From positions 73,355,345-73,419,344 of the forward strand of contig NC_087065.1 in the NCBI RefSeq assembly GCF_963678635.1: 64,000 nt of DNA, read 5' to 3'. The notes beneath the pieces are model-generated. The model saw only the letters and a program-made list of their open reading frames with translations. It did no database searches and had not been told where the DNA came from. The number at the start of each line of letters is the position of its first letter. Position 1 is the stretch's first letter. This document shows, piece by piece, positions 11,235 to 23,679 of the stretch. Both the position numbers and the translations under genes were made by a program. The DNA comes from Symsagittifera roscoffensis. Taxonomy: Eukaryota > Xenacoelomorpha > Acoela > Convolutidae.

Positions 11235-12235
11235 CAAGACTGCTCATAGATGAATGTTCCGACAGCCACTTAATCCATTTCGAATAGTTTTCGGGAAAAA
11301 ATGTTGTTAAAAAACTATAAATTTTGGGCAACATCAAAGATCAAGTGTGAAAACTTAAGTCGTAGGTAAGTGACGTATTGGCAAATTGGTAGTGATGGTG
11401 ACCAGCAATCAAATGACTGCGGGTTCAAATCGCACGTGCGCTGCAATTTATACAGCAAAGATTTGTCAGATAGCCATAGCTTAGTTTACCCTAAATAATT
11501 AACTTTGGCTAGTTCACTAAAAAATACGCTAGCCTCAAATCAGTTTGGAACACTTTTTTTGCGCGGGATAATTTAAAAAAAACCTTCAAAGCGAGCATAA
11601 ATTAGTCCAGAGCATGGTCCAATTGGCAGTTTGCAAACACCCAAATTTTTTTTAAAAAATGGTCGTAGGTAAATTATCTATCTACATTTGATTCGATGGA
11701 GACGATATCGCCAATGGAGCATAGGAGAATTTTTTCCTGAGCATTATTAATTGAATCGCCGAAAAAAGACTGAATAAAAAAGACTGCTCGTATATCAGGG
11801 AAAAGCCCTGATTGTTCCGTCCGACTGCCCCTTAATCCATATCGAGTAGTTTTTGGATATATAAAATATTGAAAAACAAAAAATGTTGGACAATATCAAA
11901 CGTCAAGTGTGAAAATTTAAATCGTACAAAATTAATACGAACGATTAGCTAGCCCTAATTCAATTTTGAACAATTTTGCTGAGCCTGGTAAATTGTCACG
12001 TAAAAATAGACTGCGTAGCGCTTTCAAGATTATGGATAAAATCTTCAACGCGCGGGTGTGAAGAGCATGGACAAATTGGCAATTTTCAACCTCCTAAAAC
12101 TTTGCAAAAAATGATCGGAGTGTTGTGATCTTCAATGTGGTGTAACTTTGTTTGTTAAAAACTATTATTTCGATCGCCAAAAGTTGACTGAATAAACCAA
12201 ACCACACCGAGCATAAATTCTGAACAACAAAAATT
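11235..12235. repeat. Two head-to-tail copies of a non-autonomous element (AAGACTGCTCG family), one interrupted by a SINE-like piece
   Basis: The first copy starts at about 11235 (CAAGACTGCTCATAG then GTTCCGAC). The second starts at about 11779 (AAGACTGCTCGTATATCAGGG, hairpin, GTTCCGTCCGACTGCC) right where the first ends (GAAAAAAGACTGAATAAAA). Both end in motifs also seen at 39.3-41 kb and 56.2 kb. At about 11375-11460 a tRNA-like sequence with A box TGGTAGTGATGG and perfect B box GGGTTCAAATC lies inside the first copy. Confidence 0.6.
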
Positions 12236-12971
12236 TTTGAGTACACATATTTTTCGAAAATATTTTCAGCTAAAATCAGTTTTGTTTTTAAAAAATGGAT
12301 TTTTGAAATTTTTATTTCCGCCATTATTTAATAAGGAATGCGTTTTGAGGCTCGGCCGAGTATTCGGCACTAATAAATTTATCCCATTTGAATTGCAAAA
12401 CCTTAAAACATCAGAAATTTATACATTATCATGTTTACTAATTTGCAAAATCAAGTAAGACAAACTAGAATATAGTTTGAAGATGCCTGTCTGTGCGTTA
12501 GAACAAACAGCTGTCTTGCTCTATATATTGAAAATTTCGAATACCAAAATGGCGCTAAAACCCAAAAAACTAACTTTGCTTGAAATAAGCTCAAATGATC
12601 GTATTAGCTGGAAATAAGACGAAAAAAAATCAAAAATTTCAAACCGGTTTTTCTCGACACTTGGGGAAAATTTTCAGTGTGGTTCAAAAATGATATATCA
12701 CTTATTTCAGTCCGATGATTATTTGGGTGCCTAATTTTGCGTGGGAAACAAAGAGAAAAAAAAACTTAAAAAGAAAAACACACGAATACAAAGTTTCTCC
12801 GAATACAAAGTTGAATGGTCGGAACAACAGTACTGCAAAAACTTCCAGCAGACTAAAATGGTTCAAGCCTTGTGTTAATGCAATTTTCAAAATACCAAGA
12901 CATCTATTTAGGGCCCTGTTACAGAAATCAGACCTGCATTGTTCATTTTGAACAAGACAATTTTCGGCTAC

Positions 12972-13111
12972 CTGAACATGAGACGATTGCTGCCCATAGG
13001 AGGCATGGTGAAATCATAGTCTGCTTTGTAGTCACCCGTCATCTGAAATTCCCCGTAGCCGAAAGACAGTTCTTGTATCTCGTTCAGACAGATGTTACTG
13101 ATAAACTGCGC
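12972..13111 (-). CDS. Exon C of unrecognised minus-strand gene
   Basis: The acceptor is ...TTAG before 13111 (an alternative CAG acceptor three bases or six bases in keeps the frame), and the donor is CAG/GTAGCC with the exon ending at 12972. The 140 bases encode 46 codons plus two bases of the next: A-Q-F-I-S-N-I-C-L-N-E-I-Q-E-L-S and onward to M-G-S-N-R-L-M-F. Codon composition is far from the AT-rich flank. It is rich in aromatic and glycine residues (F-G-Y-G-E-F-Q-M-T-G-D-Y) in a strand-like pattern that suggests a folded beta-sheet domain. Entry phase 0 matches the donor of the exon at 13968-14101, and exit phase 2 matches the exon at 8919-9012. Confidence 0.72.
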
Positions 13112-13967
13112 CTAAACTAATTTTAAATTAATTCTATTTTCATGAAAAGAACTGAAAAAAAATAGATCAAAAAAATCATAATTGCTTCAAATTTTAGTCA
13201 GCCGTATCATTTAAATCACGGGTGGGGGTTTGAGGCAGTTTTTTGTAGACCAAAAAATTGAAATAGACAGAATTTTTTTTGCAAAATCCAAACTGTTTTC
13301 ACGGCCATTGTTCAATGGAAAAGTCAGATCAGCGGAATATTCAGACAACAACGAATGGGAAGCTCGGATTATTCGGAGCTAGGAAAGCTAGTTGGCAGGT
13401 GTATTGAGCAACGTTGCCAAAAAGAAACCGGTCCTGAAACTTTTTTTTGCCTGGAATGTTTCACCTCAAATGAAGTTAATCAGATTCTGAAAGATTAATT
13501 TCCAATACCCAAAAGTACATTTTCAATTTTGAATCACAAATTTAAAATTGTAATTTTCTAAAAATAATAATAAAAAAATCCATTGTTAACAAAAAGAAAA
13601 GCCATTTGCATCTCAAAAACGTCAACAATGTTTTTCAAAATCTCCCTTCTGGAGAAAATTCTAGGTGCCCCTGAAAACACATCTGCTTTTCATTTCTTTT
13701 ATTTTAATGGTAAAACACCCAGTTGGCCATAATATGCAAATGAAATACGCAATTGGCCGTAATCTTATGCAAATGAAAAACAGAAAAACACCCAATTAAA
13801 GTATGGACGCTTAAACTATTTTTCCCCCAATGAAAACTTATTTCAACGTTTACGCATATCATAATTTTGTAACTATAATGAAAAACTCCCCGCAACGGGG
13901 GCGGGGGGGGCGTGATCATAATTTAAAAATCTGAAAGTATCCGACTGAAATAATTCAATTTGCATAC

Positions 13968-14101
13968 GTGCATCCTCACAAGCTGTCTGTTCTCCGCGGA
14001 CTCTGAGAAGTCTGTGAGGTTGAAAAAGAAGTCTCGTGGTGACACTCCGTAATTCTGGCCAGAAAATAAGTAGTTCTCTGTTTGCATGTCACAACAACCA
14101 C
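13968..14101 (-). CDS. Exon B of unrecognised minus-strand gene
   Basis: The acceptor is AATTTCAG before 14101 and the donor CAC/GTATGC at 13968 (GTGAGG nine bases earlier is an in-frame alternative). It holds 44 codons after two bases that complete a glycine codon from the previous exon: G-C-C-D-M-Q-T-E-N-Y-L-F-S-G-Q and onward. It contains N-L-T, a possible N-glycosylation site, and two adjacent cysteines. With exon A it reads F-G-Q-G-G-C-C-D across the junction. The composition, splice sites and phase fit are good; the protein family is unknown to me. Confidence 0.72.
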
Positions 14102-14204
14102 CTGAAATTTATAGTGCATAAAAATTGTTTAATGCTTATATAATACGGATGATTAAAACATACGAGTTTAAGCTTGGTGTGGCTTACTCATTGAGTAATT
14201 TCAG

Positions 14205-14453
14205 ATAAGATACACCGTCTGTTTGTCACACTGTCTTATTTTCGGCCGGATAGATTCGTGCAACTTCTTAGTCTAATACCAATCTTAATCCTACTCTTAT
14301 ATCTCTTAGTCTCAATAGATCTTGTGTATACTGGTATTTGCGGGTTAGGTTTATGGAACTTGTCCAAAGGAGAACAATTGTCTTCTAAGTTATATTCAAT
14401 TTGTTCTGATGCTGAAACTACTTGTAGTTTCAGCAACACAAATAGTTGTCAAG
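14205..14453 (+). CDS. Exon with a membrane segment, claudin/PMP22-like
   Basis: The acceptor is TAATTTCAG (AG at 14203-14204) and the donor AAG/GTTAGT after 14453. Entry is in phase 1 and exit in phase 1, with 82 full codons. Residues 1-16 are basic; 17-41 form one strong hydrophobic helix; then comes G-L-G-L-W-N-L-S at 46-53, followed by cysteines at 66, 73 and 81. A first membrane helix followed by a G-L-W motif and a cysteine pair is the pattern of the first extracellular loop in claudin, PMP22 and EMP tetraspan proteins, and N-L-S could be glycosylated. I could not find the other membrane segments, so this is an inference from one exon. It lies on the opposite strand inside the A-B intron of the minus-strand gene. 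Confidence 0.4.
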
Positions 14454-15650
14454 GTTAGTTATGGATCATGATTGGTTAGAAAGAAATATTTTATAGAGAT
14501 AGTTTTATCAAGAACATAATTGGTTATGAAAACTAGTTTTAAACTGGTTCCACCACCCATCCGGGGCTTAGAGATTTTTTGTTTTCAAATGGTTTATTGT
14601 CGTGAAGGATGGAAGGAGAGTTTTCTTGGTTTTTGGAGTAGTTATCTTTTGAAGCAGTGACTGCGCGAAGGAAGGAGAGATGTAGTTGTATTCGTAGAGA
14701 GAAGGAAAATAGTTGTTCGTGTTCCAGAATTGGGTCTCGTTCATCCTAGATTGTGTTGAGCGATCGTGTCAAGATTTCAGATTGATGCAATGATGTGTTG
14801 ATTTCGTTAAGCTAGAGTGAGACTACGTGCAAGATAGATTTTGACTTCTCTGTGTGAAGCACCAAGTGACTAGTATCAGTATGTGAGGTCACCATAGAGT
14901 TGGTCATTGTTCTTCTTCAATGGGTTCCTTCACTGCGATGTCGGGTCCATGCTTCAAATCCTGTGAGGGTTGTGACTACGGCAACAAACCAATAGATTTG
15001 CCATTCCAAAGTCGGAATGTCGTCGAGTTTTTATCTCCATTTGCTGCTCGTTCCGTTTGCTCTAAGAAATAGTTTTACATTGCATATTAAATCTATATCT
15101 TGTTAGTGAGATCAATTTTAGCTATGATATTCATTAGTTGTTTACGCAGAACCGTTATATTTAGTTTCGGTTATTTTATAGATTCGCTCAACCTAGAGCA
15201 ACTGAGTGCGTGCCATAAGCGTGGTGTACCGCGGTGGGTTAAGCCGGCTACACAGCATGCTCAGGACGTCCTACTGGGTGGTGAGGCCAGTTGAGGGAGT
15301 ATAATTTTTCGTCTCTTTGAGCAGAGTCTCTTTTTGTGTTCAATTTTTTGTTCTTTTTTGTCAGGTTTTTTTAACTTTTTTTGTCATTAATTGTTTTGGG
15401 TTTTTCTTTTGAGTTTTAAGTGTTTCAAGTGGTTTCAATAAAATTTGAAAGCGGGTTTCAAAAGAAAAATTTATCCAGTTTTAATCTTGTCTCAGTACCC
15501 TGGGACTTTCCTATATGCGGTTGGTTTTGTGGTATTAGCTTCGATGGTTGGTTTAAGATGACTTATAGTTGCTTCCAACCGGGTTAAAGGAAATAGAGTT
15601 GTTAGCAGTTATTATTGAAACTTAAAATTAATTTATTAAACTCTAATTGG
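14454..15650 (+). other. GC-balanced stretch with two short ORFs, possibly the 3' end of a retroelement
   Basis: This stretch is visibly less AT-rich than its surroundings. A 50-codon frame at 14920-15072 encodes a cysteine-containing peptide (C-F-K-S-C-E-G-C-D-Y). Another at 15100-15294 ends in V-P-R-W-V-K-P-A-T-Q-H-A-Q-D-V and G-G-E-A-S. Directly after the second stop is the purine-rich GTTGAGGGAGTATAA, then a T-rich tract with AATAAA near 15437. The order short basic ORF, purine tract, T-rich region with poly(A) signal recalls the end of an LTR element, but I found no matching second LTR. Confidence 0.3.
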
Positions 15651-16139
15651 CGGAACATTTCTGCCTACAACATAAATATAAAGTTATAAACATAGCAAAT
15701 TGATTGAAACTTCAATCTCAATCGACTTTCAAAATTTTCTTGATTGAAGTTAATTTTTCAAAACGTATAATTTAGAAGGAAGGCAAACCTTGCAAGAAAT
15801 TTGACAGAAAAATTGCAAGAATAACTTATTTTCTCGTAAGATTTGAATTTAGGGAACACTGGTTAGTGTTTAAAATAAAATTTCATGGTCCTAAACAAAA
15901 CCTGTTGAATACCGTAGTTTGATCTATTGAACTGATCAGATCATTATAATTACTGATTGGAATGAAGTTGATCTCAATCTTAACTCGAATAATTCAGTTC
16001 TTTCCCTGAGAATGAATAAATAGTGGACTAAGGAGTTGCACGAACCTATCCGAATAAAAATAGGTAGCGAGCCCACATAGAAAAATATGGATACAAATTG
16101 TTTTTTTTTTGCAGAAAACAAACAGAATTTAGAGCAAGT

Positions 16140-17190
16140 GTAATTTTAAATTGATACAAATCAATTAACAATCTACATTTTATGAACTTAAATGGATTTT
16201 AAATCGATTTAAGTCAATCTTTTTTTAAAATGTTGGATTCATTTAAGCGTCTAAAAAATCGACTAAAATCGATTTAGATGATTTTCCGACTCATTAAAAT
16301 GCATACGAAACTCACTTAAATCCATTTTAAATCGATTTTAATTGATCTTTCTTGAAAATTTCGGATCAATTTAAGTGTCTTAAAAATCAACTTAAATCGA
16401 TTTGGATGGATTTTCAGACTCAATTTTTTTTTTCGCTAACACGGCAAAAAATGCATATTCTTCAAAAAAAATAAATGAAATATTTTATTCTCTGTTTTTT
16501 AAATAAAAATACACAAGCAAGATGCGATAGAATTTTTAAAAATGATCCACATGAACCAAGTTTTAAGCTCGAAAATATGCAATGAAATCATAGAAAATCA
16601 TTGTTAATCAGAATATGGGCACAATTCCATCTTACAAACAAGAAAATGGTCAAAATAAATTAAATTTTGATCTCATTAATATGCTTATAAATCATAAAAA
16701 GTCATATATCAAAATCAAATTTAGAGCAAAAATTTATGAAACGAATCAACAAAAAAGTCAATATAGATCATTTTTTGAAAATATACAAAAAGTTATAGTA
16801 CTTTTTGATATTTTGGTCTTTTTATTCGGTATTTTTACGCTACAATACGCGATGTAAAATAAAAAATGATAGGCAATGAATAAAAATTCGAAAGTGATGA
16901 AACTCGAAAGAAAAAAATCGATTTAATTGATTTAAATCCCTTTTAATCCCCATAAAAGTACAAAGAAATCAAGATTAGAAAAAATGAACTCAAATCAATT
17001 TAAAATTGATTTGGATCATTTTTTAGCTGGGATTTAAGGTCAATTTAAATCAATTTTAAATCGATCCAAATCAGTTTTTATCTTTTTTTATTTATTCTTC
17101 GTACTTTTTTCATACTAATATCGATCTAAGTTTAATCAACATACTTTTTTGTACTAAAACCAGTCGTAATCTGTTTTTTTCAGTGCAGGT
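16140..17190. repeat. AAATCGATTTAA-rich palindromic element
   Basis: Variants of TTAAATCGATTTAAGTCAATC and TTTAAATTGATTT recur on both strands, grouped at 16140-16430 and 16900-17130 around a plain AT-rich core. The right end TTTTTTTCAGTGCAGG near 17170-17190 is the reverse complement of a CTGCACTGACAAAA terminus also seen at 35888 and 39535. I read this as a MITE-like family. The frame at 16615-16857 has no coding signature. Confidence 0.5.
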
Positions 17191-17889
17191 TGTAAAATAA
17201 ATTTTATTGGGAGGCGGTACAATTGTGGCGTCAAAATTTCAGCAAAACACGGAAAAATCAAAGAACTGATCGGCCGAAAAAAAAAAACAAGTAATTGAGT
17301 TTAGAATTTGAAGCTCATGGCTTAGCTACTTGTCAGCGGATTCCACAACAGCAAAAAATATCAAATGAAGTTAGCCTCGATCTGGATTCCTCGACAGATT
17401 CCGGGTTGCCCTTATTGTGGAATCCACTTACACTTGTAATGCATTTTGGGTTTGGATTCTGAAAAATGCTGTGGTGTCTAATAAACAACACTTGTCCAGT
17501 GAATTTAGCTCAGCAGCTGAGAGTTTTTTAACACAAGTTTTTTCCATCTCCAGGAAAAAATGCAACAAGACTGCTCGTATCAGGTGGGCCCTCTAGCTGT
17601 TTGAACTAAAAACTTATTCTTGATGTTGAGATTCAAGGTTATCATATTTTGACTGGAGGATAGCAAAAATGTAGCTAAATAAAAACTGATTTCTAAAGTT
17701 TCCGGGGCCAACAAAACTTGATGCTAGAGTCATGATAACCTTCATAAATTGATTCGAAGTTGGCAATAAATTTTAACAAGAAGTTTTTTTTCTACAAAAT
17801 CATAATTTCAATGCAAAACAAAGGAATTGTGAAACACAACTTATACATGTAAGAGCAGAGACAGGTACAAACCCAAATAAGAAAATTAC

Positions 17890-18035
17890 CCTGTCCGAAT
17901 TGGAACAAAGAGAACCAATTCAGCAGCCGATAAACTGGCCGGATGAGTGTCTGCATGTCTATCACGTCGCGAACAAATGCCGGTCTATCGGATACTTTTT
18001 CCTTGAACTTGAACCCTTGCAGGCAAAACAGTGAG
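17890..18035 (-). CDS. Exon A of unrecognised minus-strand gene (most 5' exon found)
   Basis: The acceptor is a T-rich tract ending TTTTTTAG before 18035; an alternative CTGCAAG acceptor lies 23 bases in. The donor is CAGG/GTAATT, ending at 17890 in phase 1. It encodes 48 codons: S-L-F-C-L-Q-G-F-K-F-K-E-K-V-S-D-R-P-A-F and onward to L-N-W-F-S-L-F-Q-F-G-Q. The exit phase fits exon B exactly. Together exons A-D give about 170 residues of the C-terminal part of a protein with no domain I recognise. The entry phase (one base, then the frame) requires at least one more exon upstream, which I did not find with confidence. Confidence 0.68.
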
Positions 18036-21000
18036 CTAAAAAACAAAAAAACATTTAAAATCATGAAGGTGACAAAAGGCAAATTTTAATGGCTCCTGGT
18101 AACTAGCTATTAATTCACTCATTTGTGAGTAAACTTAGAGAAGCAGACTAAAAATGAAATATAATCGGTTTAACAATTTAAATCAATATCGGTTGATTTG
18201 ATCCTCGCAATAGCAATCCGCAAACATAACTTACGACGCGTAGCGGAAAACAGTTCAGCCGTTCACTAAATTTCATCTTTTTGTCGTGTTTTTTGACGCG
18301 TGCTGCTGAGTTTTGCAATTATAACAATGATAGTTAACACTATTCTATAACGTTTGGGGTCTTGGCTTAAAAGCCCCATTTTGTGGTGGAAATTCGCAGG
18401 ATGAAGACCAATTGCACGAAAAAGTGTGATCTTAATTATGAAAACAAAAAGAAAGAAGCAAGCTACATTGGATTTGGGTCTAGTTTTTTTTTCAGCCAAA
18501 TTTGACTGCCCCTAGGTAAGTTCATACTAAAATTCTTTTTGTCGTGATTCGAATTCTATTAAAAATAGTAAAATTTCTCTCAGTTTCGAGAAAAAGTGGT
18601 CCAAAATTTTTCCAAATCATTTCGGGTACAAAATTTAACGTTATTTTAGCTATATGTACTTATGATTCTTTTGAAAAAAAGAAAAAAAAATACTGATGAA
18701 AATTTTTTTAGGTTTAAAGAAGTTTTAGTTAGTTTCGAAACTTTTTTCTTAAATTATTATGGTCGGAACGTTACGTGCTATTTTCGTGCTACTCTACTCG
18801 TGGAACCTGATTTTGCATAAAAAACACCCGAAGCATTTGTTTCTTCACATTTCGTGGTTGATGCAAACGCCAGCGGCAGTAAAACGGAAAAGTTTTCACT
18901 GCGGAAAAATAATCTGGACTTTCGAGTGAATTGACGTTGATATTGCTTAACGCCGGGGCGGACACCCCTCCACCTATCAAGGATTCGACCCCCTGCGGAC
19001 CCAAAGGGTCCCCCCTTTTTGTGCTATTTTGAGATATCCATTTTTGGTGACGGAAAAGTGCCAATTTTTACTATAAATTGCGCGATATACTTCGTGTTGT
19101 TAGCTATTAAGAGGTCATTAAAACTTTAAGGGCACAAAATTATCTCGATATATTACTTAGCTATTTCACTTTGTACTTTACATAGCGTATGGGGAGATGA
19201 TTTTGAAAAAAAACTAGAAAAAAAAGTATTTTGAAATTTTTTCAATTTTTAAAAAACTTCATCTATTTTTCAAGGCAAACACTACTGCATACGGCGAGCA
19301 GTCTTATTCATTTTAAATTTAAATATAATTTTTTTTTGAGTTCTTATGGTTATAATTGGAATCATCAAGTTTCTCTTAGCTCAATTTGATTGACAGCTAC
19401 CGTTTCCTTTTCGCAAAATACTTCACTATGTCCTACACACGGGAAGTTTTCTCTGCAAATCCTTCATCAATTGATATCAAATCAATTGATATCAGTTTTT
19501 ATTTCATATTGCGCTTGGAGGGACGGTTTTCAAAAAAACAATGCAATGTTTTTTTTCAGATTTCTTTTTTCTAGGTTTTATCAGTTTAGAAATTGAAAAC
19601 ATTTTTTTAAAAAGAACCTACGGAATTTTCAAGTTTATTACCCGATACGAGCAATTGTTATGATTTTTTAAAATTGGTTTTATAGAAACAAAAATGTAGT
19701 TTTGCGCATTTTTAATAATCATTATTTTTTAGGTATGCAGTAAAAATAGGTGAAAATGGTATTAGACAAAAACAGCAGAACTTGGACAAAAAACTATCGA
19801 ATTGAAAATGGAGATATTGGATGAAACGGAACAAATTTCTCTGAAATACTAACCAAACCTAGTAAACGTTCTAATTCAGATCTAAAAAATTCTATTTTCG
19901 GATCTCAATTTCAGACTAAATTTTTTAAAATTGTTATTTCTGATCGGAAAAAATCAATGACTCAAAAACCATAATTCTGATCAGAAAACAATCAATAGTT
20001 ATGTAGTGTATAGCTTTTGCTAGCTATAAGCAGGTACTTAACATACTCTCCCATCAGAAAATCATTAGATATTCCCTGAAATCTTTCCCTAACTGGAAAG
20101 ACAAAAAAAATTCTTTAGCTATCATCAGCGACCAGCGCCAGGGATGTATTTTTATCATTCGGATTGAATCCTCATCATTGGAATGGTTTTTATCGAAGGG
20201 GGCAAACTATCAGTCAAATAAGATGCAGATCTACGTTTAGGTAGACCAAATTTATTGTGCGAATTCATTTTGGGTTTCTAAAAAATGCCTTTCACATTTT
20301 TTTTTGCAGATTTCGTTTTTTTTGCGAGGGAGCCAACTCTCTCAAATTATTAGGTCTACAAGACAAACTATAAAGTCTTTTCTCGAAAAATTGACGTTCA
20401 GATTAAAGCAAAATTTTTTCCTAGCTTTCACTTTTGGATTTCCGGCTTCAATTTTTTTGCCTCATATTTTCCAGAAAATTTGAAATATTAGCTAAAACTG
20501 ATTTTACCATTGAGATGGCTGCCTAATTATTGCTGTCTGTTGAAAAAAAGTAAGTTTTCGTCTAATGTCTTCGTTTCCAAGTTGGGATTTTTTCGTCTTA
20601 TGTCGTCATTTTTGTCTAATTTTGCATTGGTCTAAATTACACACCTCTTTATCATGGTCTGAAATAAAATTAGGCTGACCTGAATTTTGAGCAGATTCTT
20701 CCTTTATATGAGTGTGAACTCGGAAGTATGAAATCTTGAGACACTCTTGGTTGAAATCCAGTAAGCGAACATACTAGAAATAATCACGACGCTAATAGCA
20801 TTTCGCACACCATACTTGTATTGCCCGGCTCGGGGTGGGGGTATTCGCAGGACGCGGGCAAGAGCAAAGAGCATAACTTATGAAGTTTCTTTTTTAATTT
20901 CAAAGGTTCTTAATTACCCTCCCCCTCCCCCAAAAACCCTCTGCCGCTTCACTATTAAATATTATTATTCATTGATTGCTTCTTGTTTATTCAGAACTTC

Positions 21001-21081
21001 AGAACTAACCCCTTACGAACTGTTTTGTAACTTCAGATCATCTCGTTAAAAACCCTGTTGATATTAATAATCATAAGAAAA
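18036..21081. other. AT-rich stretch with repeat fragments and one weak exon candidate
   Basis: At 18955-19050 is a minus-oriented fragment of the GGATCTAGGATTTTCTCGAGG family (GACCCAAAGGGTCCCCCC, GAGATATCCATTTTT). Near 19290 is a GCGAGCAGTCTT end of the AAGACTGCTCG family. At about 19397-19452 on the minus strand a short stretch between TTTGCAG and G/GTAGCTG reads E-N-F-P-C-V-G-H-S-E-V-F-C-E-K-E-T, but its phase does not join exon A. No other gene seen. Confidence 0.45.
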
Positions 21082-21580
21082 ATGCTCGTATCAGGGCGAA
21101 GCACTGAAAGTTCTAACTGCCTTTTAAGGTCTATGGAGCAGTAATAACAAAAAAGTAAAATAAAATAATAAAATGACTTTTTTTAACATTAAGATTTTTT
21201 TGTGAAAATATTCCCCCCAGACGCCATATAAAGTACAAAGTGATAGATTTTGTTCCTAGTAACAAATCACTTATGGCAAATAAGTTTTCTTCAATCTGGA
21301 ACAATTTTAAGACGGATTAAATCTCCACTCACGCGTTAATCGCGCAAAATATATCGGGCGTCCAAATTGGCCAAAATGACAACCTTTAAACCCCCATAAC
21401 GTTACGAAAACAGATCACAGGTTAGATATCGTTTCAAATTTAAGCTCAAAACAACAATACTTATGGAATGATATAAAAATTTGGTCAAAAATTGCTAGTT
21501 AAAAAGTCGAAATTTGACTGAAGAAAAACAACCCACCCCGAGTACAAATATTCCGTTACTTTCGGTTCAAAAATCGGAAC
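21082..21580 (+). repeat. AAGACTGCTCG-family non-autonomous element, complete copy
   Basis: The left end is ATGCTCGTATCAGGGCGAAG with a CAGGGC..GC(A)CTG hairpin, then TTCTAACTGCC. The right end is CGAGTACAAATATTCCGTTA, then TTTCGG and ATCGGAAC. The interior (CGCGCAAAATATATCGGGCG; ACGCCATATAAAGTACAAAG) is shared with 54437-54809 and, in reverse orientation, with 56150-56681. There is no coding capacity. Confidence 0.75.
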
Positions 21581-23679
21581 AATAATGATAAATATTGACA
21601 ACCTTCTTTTCCTCTCCAGGATATCCTACTCGATGAGCAGTACTGCTGTTTAAAATTTCCCACAAGGCATTTAATTCAGCTTTTGCTTTATGTATGTAGC
21701 TGGTAAAATATTTCAAAATTTCAAATTTATACTTTTATTCCTTCTGCAGTTACATTGTAAAACAGAGCAAAATTTACAATCATTGATTCGTCATGCGCAG
21801 ACATGTTACTAATTACGATTTCCAAATTTTAGTCAAGGATTTTATAGAACTCGATTTTACTCCTCCAAACTATTTTTGCATCCGTTTTTTTGAGCAGACA
21901 AACTCTGAAAAATTGATTAAAAAAAAGATTTTTTTTCTTCACATTTTACTACAATTTTATTGACGGTTTTTTCGATGGCACTCATTTTTGTTATGAGAAA
22001 ATGGTTATAGAAATTGCTCTCGTTGAATTTAATTCAAAAAAAGTAGTTTAGCATACATAAACATATCAGTCAGCTTCAAGTAAATTGGCGGATACTTAAT
22101 TATAATCAATAATTCAACTACCACAGTTACAAAATAACTGGTCCAATTTTTTCGTCACGCCGAGAAAAGTTCTTTTTTTTTCGTAATTATGTATAAGTTA
22201 ACTACAAAATTTTTCATCTTTTTTGGCAACGTATAAAATTTTGTAGATTTATATATAATGACGAAGTAAAGCTCAATCTTCAAGAATGATGTCCCTTCTC
22301 TAAGCTGATGGGAATAAAAATGAGCAGAAAGAATTTTGAGTATTCGAAACATTTTTTTCGATCTGTCAAAAAAATTTACAGAAGTTCTACAAGTGAAAGC
22401 AAATTGCGGTAGAGAGCAAAGAAACTAACCCAGAAAAGCGGAGAAAATTAGTACAAACATTTCAACTAAAAGTCAAATTATACAAACGATAAATAAGACT
22501 TTAATACTGTTGTTTTCTTATTACAAATATAGAAAGAAGGTACAATGTTTGACATCGGCAGTCCTTGAGTGATGAGCGAATTAAAACTGAACTCTTTCGA
22601 TTAATTCCATTAAAATCCTCTCGGGTGAACTTTTTGGTACATGCTTGAATAAGAGACAAAAGTTTGAGTCCAACTGTTAAAATTCAATTCAAATCTGATG
22701 AGTGAAAAGTGGCAGAAAAAACTCAAACCATGGTTTGTGAAAAAACAACGTTTTTTTGACAAAATTTCAACATTGAAGGTCGCAAATTGAATAATTTTGT
22801 TCGCATAATTTTTTTTCTGGGTCGAGCCCGACTTTTTTTTCCTGACAGACGTATCATTGCGCCGACAACCCAAAAGGTCCCCGTTTGGTACTATTTTACA
22901 ATATCCACTTTTTGTTGAACGACCCCAAAAACTTTTTAAGATGCTCTTTTGGCACCAATCTTTGCAATTTTTTGAGGGCTAGCGCTCGCCGACAAAACGC
23001 GAATATTGTGGTCAGATCACAAAAAATGCCTAAATTGTTTTCAAAATTGGCACACAAAAGTTTTGATTAATTTATGGTCTTCATAGAGCTTTTGGAGGGC
23101 TCCAAAAATATGATTGACCTAAAAAAAGAAAAGATGGACAATTTTCTCGATTTCGAAAATTTTCTGAAAATCAGCCCACTTTGAGAAAATCTCAGATTCG
23201 CGCCTGTTTAAGATACTTGTTTACATTTGAACTGAAACTCGCAATGTAGCAGATAGTTTCAAAATGTAGTGTAGAAACTACAGTATAAATATACTTATTG
23301 TTCGGGTCCAGTCACTGAAGGTGAATGGAAGGAACTGTATCGTTTATGTATTAGTTCTGACCAAGTTTGACTATCGCGGAGAAAGCTAAGTGGGGGGGGG
23401 GGGGGGGGCGTGGGGTCGTCAAAAAGCGTAAAGTCTCAAGTATGGCATCCATTTAAAGCCTTATTTATTCTGATTATTTTTCTCAAACGAAAAAAAAAAC
23501 AAAAAACAAGATTTTTGATTGAGAGGAACTCTTGGGAAGCAGTCGTCGTGGAGATTAAATTGAGATTTGCCTCATGAACAATGCAAATTCCCAAAGACCA
23601 CATCCTTCTTCTTATTTGATCGGAATATTGTAACTTTAAATAAATGAGTCGCAACGGAGCTTACAGTAAAATTTTGCAG
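21581..23679. other. AT-rich stretch, repeat fragment and G-run
   Basis: No gene seen. 22868-23105 is a fragment of the GGATCTAGGATTTTCTCGAGG family in minus orientation (AAAAGGTCCCCGTTTGGTAC; CCAAAAATATG). A run of 18 G with neighbours sits at about 23391-23410. Frames at 22155-22352, 22610-22873 and 23436-23654 have the base composition of the background. Confidence 0.5.

Noticed and set aside
11375-11460. Functional tRNA gene at the second A/B box pair
   Set aside because: The B box is perfect, but the arms do not pair in cloverleaf fashion and it lies inside another repeat.
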